Shown here: piece by piece, positions 56,696 through 64,000 of the stretch
Layout: each line of letters opens with the position of its first letter
Position numbering within the stretch: position 1 is the stretch's first letter
NCBI RefSeq assembly: GCF_036850765.1
Contig: NC_089495.1
Coordinates: 27,124,875-27,188,874 of the forward strand
Reading direction: 5' to 3'
Source of the DNA: Saccopteryx bilineata
Lineage: Eukaryota; Chordata; Mammalia; Chiroptera; Emballonuridae
DNA length: 64,000 bases
Made by a program: the position numbers and the translations under genes
The notes under the pieces: model-generated
Told to the model about the DNA's origin: nothing
What the model saw: only the letters and a program-made list of their open reading frames with translations
Database searches by the model: none

Positions 56696-57150
56696 CTTCA
56701 ATGAGATATAATTTACATATATCATTGTGTAAGTTTAAGGTATGCGATATCCTGATTTGATACATGTAAATATTGCAAAATGTTTGTCAAAATAAGGCTA
56801 GTTAACACAAAAGTCAACTCACATAATTACAACTTTGTTATTGGTGGTGTTATGGTGAGATCACTGAAGCTCAGAACATTAAAGCTCTATGCACATAACT
56901 TTCAAGTATACAATATTGAACTTATAGCCACCACACTGTACCTTAGATCCCTAGAATTTCCTCATCATGTAACTGAAAGTTCGTACCCTTTGACATCTCC
57001 CCACTTAACCCATCCCTCAGCCCCTGAAAATAACCATTCTACTCTCTGTTTCTATGAGTTTGATATGCTGTCAGTAACTATCCATGTTTTTGCAAATGGC
57101 AGAAGTTTCTCCCTTTTTTGGCTAAGTGATAGTGATATTCCATGATAGAT

Positions 57151-57197
<47 letters not shown>

Positions 57198-58110
57198 TAG
57201 ATAGATGATAGATAATCACATTTTTACCCATCCATTTATGGACACTTTGGTTTTTTCATATCCTGAAGCATGTAAATTATGCTGCAGTGAATACGGGGAT
57301 CCATATATCTTCAAGACGTTCATGTCAATTTCTTCGTCTATGTATGCATAGAAGTGGGATCTGGGTCATATGTAGTTCTAGTTTTCATTTTTTAAGAACC
57401 TCCATACAATTTTCCCATAGTAGTCGTACCCATTTATATTCCCAGAAACAGTGTGCCAGAGTTTTCTTTTCTCCAAATCCCCACCAACATTTGTTGTTGT
57501 CTATTTGATGATAGTTACTTTAATCTTGTAAAGTGATATCTTTGATTTACATTACCTAGTGATTAGTGAAGTTGGGTGCCTTTTCATTACTTGTTGGCTA
57601 TTTGTACATGTTCATTAGAGAAATGTCTGTAAAAGCCTTCTGTCCACGTTTTAATCAGATTTTTTTTTTGGTATTGAGTAATATGAATTTATTATATATT
57701 TTGGATACTAAACCCTTATCAAATATATGATCTGCAAATATTTCTCCCATTCCATAGGTTGAATTTTTATTTTGTTGGTCATTTTCCTTGGCGGTGCAGA
57801 AGCTTTTTAGTTTGATGTAGACCCTCTTACTGATTTTGCCTTTGTAGTTTGTCATTTTGCTGTCATATCAAAAAGAAAAAAAATATTTACAGAGACCAGT
57901 GTAAAAGAGCTTTTCCCTATGTTTAATTCACTTCAAATTAATTTTTGTGAGTGATGTAATGCAGGGGACCAGTTACATTATTTTGCCTGTGAAGATCCAG
58001 TTTTCCCAACATTTATTAAAGAGACTATCCTTTCACCATAGAGTATTCTTTGCTCCCTTGTCAAATATTAGTTGACTGTAGATGCGTGGGTTTACTTCTG
58101 GGCAATGTCA
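56696..58110 (-). repeat. Second old L1M 3' end and ORF2, antisense, stacked
   Basis: A second L1M 3' UTR begins at about 56696 ('agcttcaatgagatataatt') and passes through 'tttgatacatgtaaatattg' into ORF2 ('tttggatactaaacccttat', 'ggtgcagaagctttttagtt'). A (GATA)n lies within it. The minus-strand frame 57655-57855 includes '[19 protein letters not shown]', a known ORF2 C-terminal block. The preceding L1M ORF2 was likely split by this one. Confidence 0.78.
57143..57212. repeat. (GATA)n tetranucleotide microsatellite
   Basis: About 15 GATA units with few interruptions, inside the L1M. Confidence 0.95.
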
Positions 58111-58418
58111 GTTACCTGGTTTTGATATTTAACTACAGTTATAAAATGTTACCCCCAAGGGAAGCTGGATGAAAAATTACTATAAGACATTACTATTAAT
58201 TAACTTAGAGGGGACCTAAAAAATAAAATAAAGTATATAAAATAGCCAAAATAAATAACCATAGATTTGGGAAAATTTAAATTTTGAAAGCAGTTTATTC
58301 TCTCATCTTAGGGAAGTGATTTTTAGATGGCAGTAATAATTGGAGCTGGGTATATAATTAACTGATTCCCATCTCAGGTCTGTGCCATTTCCCCTCCATC
58401 AGAAGGTGCTATATTCCT
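58111..58418. other. Unassigned sequence
   Basis: No gene or clear repeat recognised. Confidence 0.4.
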
Positions 58419-58419
58419 G

Positions 58420-58575
58420 TGTGGCACCATTGTTTCTCACCTGCACATAGCAATAGATTTCCAACTCATCTCTTTGATTCCATCTTCCGTCAGCCCAGTC
58501 ATTCTTCACACAACAGCCATAGTAACCTTTTTAAAATGTCAGTCATATCAGGTTGCTGAGAAAGCCCCTTTCCTA
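58420..58575 (+). repeat. L2-like relic, sense
   Basis: 'cacacaacagccatagtaac', 'tttttaaaatgtcagtcata' and 'tcaggttgctgagaaagccc' resemble the L2 segment with 'cagccagagtgatcctttt' and 'catgtcactcctctgctcaaa'. Confidence 0.5.
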
Positions 58576-58799
58576 TATTAAAATACAAAGAAAATAATAA
58601 TTCTCTTGCATTAATGTCTATTTTTATGGTTTATCTTTTTCCCATGTAAGTTTTTTTCAGTTTCATTTTTATGTCCCTTATGACATCTGTTTTTCTCCCA
58701 AGAGGTTACCTATTTATTCCAGATTCAGTTATTAAGACTTCCTTAACATATTTACTCGTGATGCCAGTTTTATTATTTAGTAAATCCAATGTATTCTTG

Positions 58800-59035
58800 T
58801 TTGTTTCTGAGTTATTTACTCTGTTAAGTTAGTCTCTATGTTAATCCATGAGTCAATACCATTTTATTTTATTTTATGTTATTGTTTTGTTTATATTTAA
58901 CTTTTATAGTGTATTACAATACCTGCTAAATAAATCTTCCCTATAACTTCTGATAGTCAAAGTTTTTGAAAATCATTTTGGATATTGAATCAAAAGTTTG
59001 CAGGATTCTCAGTCATTTTATTTTCACAGAATTTT
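58800..59035 (-). repeat. L1M ORF2-like relic, antisense
   Basis: 'gttaatccatgagtcaatac' and 'gaaaatcattttggatattg' resemble the reverse complement of late ORF2 ('ctatatgtctgtccttatgccagtacca' ... 'tttggctattct'). Weak. Confidence 0.4.
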
Positions 59036-59040
59036 TTATT

Positions 59041-59119
59041 CTTTTTTTTTTAATTTTTTAAAAGACTTTATTTATTCATTTAGAGAGGAGAGAAGGAGGA
59101 GAGAGAGAGAGAGAGAATT
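59041..59119 (-). mobile_element. tRNA-derived bat SINE, 'B-type', antisense, 5'-truncated to the tail
   Basis: Only the T-rich end and the 'ttatttattcatttagagag' plus GA-rich body remain; the tRNA-like head is absent. Flanks 'agaattttttattctt' and 'agaattctttattctt' are the target duplication. Confidence 0.82.
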
Positions 59120-59219
59120 CTTTATTCTTGCTTTCAAGTCATAAGAAAAACTTCTGGGATTTTGCAATGTAGTTCCACTTAAACATATTTAAACTTGTTA
59201 CCCTAAAAATATGTATTTA

Positions 59220-61720
59220 TCTTGTCCCAGAACCAAATGAGCTTACTGGTCATTTCAAGGTCTTCAATCCATTTCTGATCATTTTAATGTCTTCACTGAT
59301 AATATTTTCAATGCAGAGGCTCTTGGTTGCTTCACTTTTCCTCTTCAAATGGTCTTACTTCCTCCCTACCTCATCCATTCACTCTTATAGTCATACCCTG
59401 GGCCTCCTATCCAATAATTACACCTTTTCTATTACATACCCTCAATTTCAAACACTGCCTACTATCTTTCCAGTTCATTGACTTTAGAATCCCAACTCCA
59501 CAGGTGTTCAAACCCTGAGATCCTAAAATCTTTTCTTTTCCTCTCATCTTCTTCACCTCCTCACTGGATATCTTACACAATTCTGATACTATGTTCTCAG
59601 AGTGTTCTGTCGTATAGATACTCTCAAATCAGTTGCTCTTTTCTCCTTTGATCCTATTCTCCTGGAAAAGTTTAACCCTGATTAATTTCAGTCCTCTTCC
59701 CTACTCATATCAGCACCCATGTAGCTGAATATGGCTGGAAGAAACCACACACTCTGCATATGACCATTACTTTAAATCTATGACCACCGTCCTCAAAGGG
59801 GCCTTACCATCCCCTGGCAATCTTACTATATTTCCCTATTCTATTCAATCTCCAAATTCCCCAGTGACTAGTTTATGTCTGTTGCAGTCTCACTATCTAA
59901 CCCTTTCTCCTAATGTGCAATTGATGATTTTGCTTTTTTTTTTCATTAAAAAAAATATAAAAACAATTTGTGAAGGACTCTGCATGTTTTTTTCAGTACA
60001 GCTTCCAAGTCACCTATATTTGTACCCATACATAGTTTCCCTTCCATTCTCTTTCTAGAGTTAAGCTGTTTGGGTGGTTTTCTGAAACCACACAATGATA
60101 TACAAACCTAAATCTAAACTAAATTCTATTCCCTCTTGCTTACCCCAAAACACTGTTCTGGTAACTGTTCCTTCTGTCTCCTGTACCACAAATTTCCCCC
60201 TCTCTAGAAGCTTGCTCCAATCAGTATACAAACTTTCTCTAACATTAAGTTCTTTCAAAACATAATGCTATGTGAAGTCCTCTTTCACCAAACCCTTCAT
60301 CTATCAGCTTCTTTTTGTGACAACTTTTCTTTAAAAGTTGATCTTACATTCTGTTTGTAACTACTCCAATTATGCTTCAAACTTCACATTGCATCAAGAA
60401 AAGATCTTATCAGGGTGACTAATAATAGTTTCTAATTTAATGATCAATTCTCATCTTACACAATCAATCACCAGCGTCTAACTCAATGCTTACATCTCCT
60501 CTTTGATTCTTTTTTTCTTTTCTTTTTTTCAGGCTGGTTTCCTTCCTTCTCCAATGCTCTGTTTAGCCTCCTTGGCTAGTCCTTCATCTTTTCTCCAACT
60601 TCCTAATGTAAGATTGTCTTAAGCTCCTAGTCGTGGTACTTTCCTCTGTCTGTACTCTAAATCTGGGTAATCTCTTCCAACTCCAAAGATTTTCATTAGG
60701 TTGAATCATATGAAATTGCTGTCATTTTCTGTCAAAAATCATCAAGCACTGTTCGTTGTATCTAGTTTAACATCTATGGTGCCAGTTGTCAAATGTATCT
60801 TTTAAATTTCAACCAAGATAGCCATCTGCGTACTCAGCATCTGCCTTGGCTCTCTAATACATATCTCAATCTAAATAGTCCATGGCAGAACTACTGCTCA
60901 TTTCCACCAAGCCAGTTCTTTCTCAGCCTAATTCCTCTAAGTCGATGGCAGTTGCATGTTTTAATTGCCAAAACCAAAAAGATCTTTGCATCTTCTTTGC
61001 TCTCTTTCTCTTGTTCCCCATAGTCAAGCTTCAAAACATTATATATATATCACCTTTTATATATACATATCTATCTTTAAAATACATCCAGAATCTAACC
61101 ACCTTTTTATGTCCCTCATTGCTCTCATCAAAGTACTAAATCATCATCATCTCTCCTTCTTTTGGGTTTACCTCCTAAGTATCCAGGCTTCTACCTTTAC
61201 TATCTATAGTCTGTTCTCAACAGAGCAGCCACACTTCCCTTTTTAGAATATAAGTCAGATTTTCTCACTTATCTTCTCAAAACCACCAGTGGCTCCCCAT
61301 ATTATTCTGAGTAAAAGCCCAAATCAGTGCATTGATCTTAAAGTCTCTGGCTTCCACTTATTTCATGTCTTCACATTGTTCCCCACCCCTCACAGGGCTT
61401 CAGCCCTGATGTTCCTTCTGCCTGAGGTGCTCTTCCCCCAGTCAGCCAAGTTGTGCAGTCCACACCTACTTCATATACTTTCTGTAATGTCACATTCTCA
61501 GTGAGGTCTACCTGAGCAAAACTGCCCCAGACCCCACAGAAACAATCCCAATCTCTGCAATCTTGATGAAATATTTTATTATTTTATAGCACAAATGATC
61601 TTCTTGCATACTACATAATTTATTTGTTTATTAATTGTGATGTATTTTTATCCCTTCTCACACCATCCTGCAAAAATACAAGTTCAAGATTGCCTGATTT
61701 GTTTATTAGTTGTCTTCTAG
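59220..61720 (+). repeat. Decayed L2 (CR1-clade LINE), sense, late ORF2 and 3' end
   Basis: The right part is clear: 'ccagaatctaaccacctttt' (61088), 'tatagtctgttctcaacaga' (61205), 'aaccaccagtggctccccat' (61280), 'ttctgcctgaggtgctcttc' (61418), then 'cagtgaggtctacctgagca' (61499). These are L2 late ORF2 and 3' landmarks. The left part (59220-60500) is C/T-rich and fits more loosely. Many small frames are relics or artefacts. The element is ancient and inactive. Confidence 0.7.
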
Positions 61721-61812
61721 GTGACTAGAATTTATATGGTATATACTAGATAAATAGATTTTTGTTCATACTATAAATGTGTTTATTCTTTAATGTTAAA
61801 AAATATTGTCTA

Positions 61813-62155
61813 GACCCTGGCCGGTGGCTCAGTAGATAGAGTGTTGGCCCAGCATATGGACATCCCAGGATCAATTCCCAGTCAAGGCACACAAGAGAAG
61901 CAACCATCTGCTTCTCTCCCTCTTTCTCTCTCCCTTCACTCACTCTTCCCCTCCACGAGCTAGTTGCTTGCTTGGTTTGAGTATAACTCTGGACACTGAG
62001 GATAGCTCCATTGGAGTGCATCAGCCTCAGGCACTAAAAATAGTTCAGTACTCAGCCCTTGATGGGGTTGCCGGATGGATCCCTGTCAGGGAACATGTGG
62101 GAGTCTGCCTCACTCTCTCCCTTACTCTCACTTAAAAATAAATAAATAAATAAAT
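61813..62155 (+). mobile_element. tRNA-derived bat SINE, 'A-type' older variant, sense
   Basis: The head 'gaccctggccggtggctcag', B-box-like 'ggatcaattcccagtcaag', diverged second half and (AAAT)n tail follow the same plan as the copy at 40839. Flanks 'aaaatattgtcta' and 'aaaatattgccta' are a 13-bp duplication with one change. Confidence 0.9.
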
Positions 62156-62169
62156 AAAATATTGCCTAA

Positions 62170-62495
62170 AATTGGAAAAATTCACACAATCTTACTTTCT
62201 GTATTGACTGAACTGAACTCAGTTTTACTTTTCTATTTAATATCACCCAGATATTCTTATCTTAAACCATGGACATTCCTTAATTTACCCCTTACATCTA
62301 CCATTTTCCATTTATGTTTCCTGTTCGATTGATTGATTTGGACTCCAATATGCTGCCCCAACCCTCAGCCACTGAGTGTGTTGATATCCAAACTTGCCTA
62401 GAAACATTGCTATATTTACAGGCTGTAAAGCCTCTATGACAATTTACACTGAAAAGTTTCTCTAAGAACCACAGGTTCCCTAAACCCAGGTTTTT
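62170..62495. other. Unassigned sequence
   Basis: No gene or clear repeat recognised. Confidence 0.4.
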
Positions 62496-62496
62496 G

Positions 62497-62697
62497 GGGG
62501 GGTTTAATTCATTTTAGAGAGGAGAGAGAGAGACAGAGAGAGAAAGAGAGGAGAAGAGACAGAGAGAGCAAAGGAGGGGAGGAGCTGGAAGCATCAACTC
62601 CCATATGTGCTTTGACCAGGCAAGCCCAGGGTTTTGAACCGGCGACCTCAGCATTTCCAGGTTGACACTTTATCCACTGTGCCACCACAGGTCAGGC
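62497..62697 (-). mobile_element. tRNA-derived bat SINE, 'B-type', antisense
   Basis: The head lies at the right ('ttatccactgtgccaccaca'), a GA-rich body at 62515-62580, and a T/G-rich end at the left. It contains the reverse of 'gcacatatgggagttgatgc'. Confidence 0.9.
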
Positions 62698-62699
62698 CT

Positions 62700-63270
62700 A
62701 AAGCCACTTTTACTAGAAATGAAATTGCTTTAACTGATTTTCCCCCCTCTCCTTAAACTTTTTTGCTGACACACTAAATTGATGAAAGTCATGTGATGCA
62801 CTGGAATATGAATCTGCCATCCATCTTGATACATCCCAACTCAATGTGTCAGCTGAATTAATTTTCAAAAGCCCTGCAGCTCCACAAAAATTCAGCTTTT
62901 TAAAGTTCCATAAAAATAATAAAAGACTGCAGGTTGGAAGTTAGCTTTTTAAAACACCACAAGCAGTAAAAGGGTCTCCTCAACATAAAGTGCTCCTTAC
63001 CCACCCCTCATAAGGTGCACACCACTCACCCTCCAATGAAATCCAGAATAGGGCTCATCCATCTGGGACAAGCAAAGGTATAATAAGAGATTGCATATGC
63101 TCTGCAGTCCCAGGCACAGACATCAAAGCTGGCACAGAATGCAGCGTCTGAGTGTAACATGAAGCCGTCGTTCTCTCTACTTGCAGTAACATTTTCTCTA
63201 GCCACCTAAAATGAGAAACATGTAACTGAAAAACATACCTTTTTATATGTAATAGAAACAAATCTTGATA
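62700..63270. other. Unassigned sequence
   Basis: No recognised gene. An open frame at 63055-63261 (-) matches nothing I know. Confidence 0.4.
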
Positions 63271-63286
63271 TCAGATATTGCATCTT

Positions 63287-63341
63287 TTTTAAAAAATTTT
63301 TTATTTATAGGTTTAAATTATTTTATTTATTCATTTTAGAG

Positions 63342-63372
<31 letters not shown>

Positions 63373-63494
63373 GGGGAGGAGCAGGAAGCATCAACTCCCG
63401 TATGTGCCTTGACCGGGCAAGCCCAGGGCTTCGAACCGGCGACCTCAGCAGTCCAGGTCGACGCTTTATCCACTGCGCCACCACAGGTCAGGCC
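63287..63494 (-). mobile_element. tRNA-derived bat SINE, 'B-type', antisense, young
   Basis: A complete unit with head at the right and a T-rich end at the left. Exact 16-bp duplications 'tcagatattgcatctt' lie at 63271-63286 and 63495-63510. CpG in the tRNA-like head are retained ('gaaccggcgacctc', 'cactgcgcca'). Confidence 0.95.
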
Positions 63495-63596
63495 TCAGAT
63501 ATTGCATCTTAATGTCCATTTACTGTCTCTAGATTTAAGTACAAAAGGTCAGAGTCCCTTTGCCAAAAAAAATGCTTAGAAGAAATATTTTTATTG

Positions 63597-64000
63597 TGTG
63601 ATGGTTACTTTTATATGTTAACTTGGCTAGGCTACAGTACCTACATATTTGTTCAAATATCAGTTTAGATATTTCAGTGAAATTATTCCTTAGATGAGAT
63701 TAATTTTTAAATTGCTAGACTTTGTATAAAAGCAGGTTACCCTCATAATGTAGGTGGACCTCATTTAATTAGTTGAAATCCTTAAAAGAAAAAGGTTGAG
63801 GCTCCCCAAGGAAGAGGATATTCTACCTGCACTCTGCCTTTCAGACTTGAGCTAAACATCAGCTCATTTCTGGGTCTCCACCTGCCTGCCTGTCCTAGAA
63901 GTTTGGGGTTTTCCAATCCCACAATCATGGAGTCAATTCTTTAAAACAAATCTCTCTCCCTCTCCTCTCTTTCATGAATGTATGAGACATATCTATCTAT
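63597..64000 (+). repeat. ERVL LTR (MLT2-like), sense, cut by window end
   Basis: It begins 'tgtgatggttacttttatat' and continues 'gttaacttggctaggctaca', 'ttagatgagattaattttta', 'aggtggacctcatttaatta', 'ccaaggaagaggatattcta', 'ctgggtctccacctgcctgc' and 'acaaatctctctccctctcc', the fixed order of MLT2-type LTRs of the ERVL class. This is a non-coding relic. Whether internal sequence follows cannot be seen. It starts with the expected TG. Confidence 0.82.

Noticed and set aside
1..64000. CRISPR array, operon, prophage or other bacterial system
   Set aside because: Repeat content (L1, L2, MIR, SINEs, hAT, ERVL) is mammalian throughout. No regularly spaced short repeats and no dense coding exist.

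Overview
The window is mammalian nuclear DNA, almost certainly from a bat (Chiroptera). No host protein-coding exon, rRNA, functional tRNA, CRISPR array or operon can be supported. The bat call rests on dense tRNA-derived SINEs of several related kinds (the cores read like 'cctggccggttggctcagcggtagagc' split across the A and B boxes), on young-looking hAT elements with 8-bp target duplications, and on a lineage-specific L1. From memory these SINEs resemble those of sac-winged bats (Emballonuridae) or horseshoe-bat relatives. I cannot decide between them without a repeat library.

Layout. 1-9.2 kb: a MIR and L2 fragments, then an old antisense L1 (about 1.6-4.7 kb) broken by four SINEs, then a 316-bp hAT element and a long stretch with nothing recognised. 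8.7-12.2 kb: a full, young SINE and an old sense L1M with an internal deletion. 12-25 kb: mostly unassigned DNA with a second sense L1M (15.5-17.1 kb), SINEs, an L1M tail, a MIR and simple repeats. 25.2-26.1 kb: an 870-bp hAT element. 28.3-32.8 kb: nested antisense L1s with a possible inversion. 33.3-39.7 kb: a near full-length, younger L1 with its 5' half inverted. 40-48.7 kb: L2, SINE, hAT and L1M 5' fragments separated by unassigned DNA. 48.7-54.1 kb: antisense L1M with a small mariner-like MITE inside it, SINEs, and a 494-bp hAT element. 55.7-59.1 kb: stacked antisense L1M 3' ends. 59.2-61.7 kb: a decayed L2. 61.8-64 kb: three SINEs and the start of an ERVL (MLT2-like) solo or edge LTR that runs off the window.

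The best-supported unusual object is the L1 at 33,301-39,695. Its 3' part (ORF2 from mid-endonuclease to the end) is on the minus strand and its 5' part (5' UTR, ORF1, start of ORF2) is on the plus strand. The two ORF2 breakpoints meet at the same codon neighbourhood, and one 13-bp target duplication flanks the whole unit. This is the signature of a single twin-primed insertion. Its 5' UTR carries degenerate tandem units of about 118 bp. I found no undescribed gene system; what stands out is the insertion history.

All open reading frames longer than about 60 codons are either fragments of L1 ORF1/ORF2, frames running through SINEs or the L1 5' UTR, or unrecognised short frames with no supporting feature.
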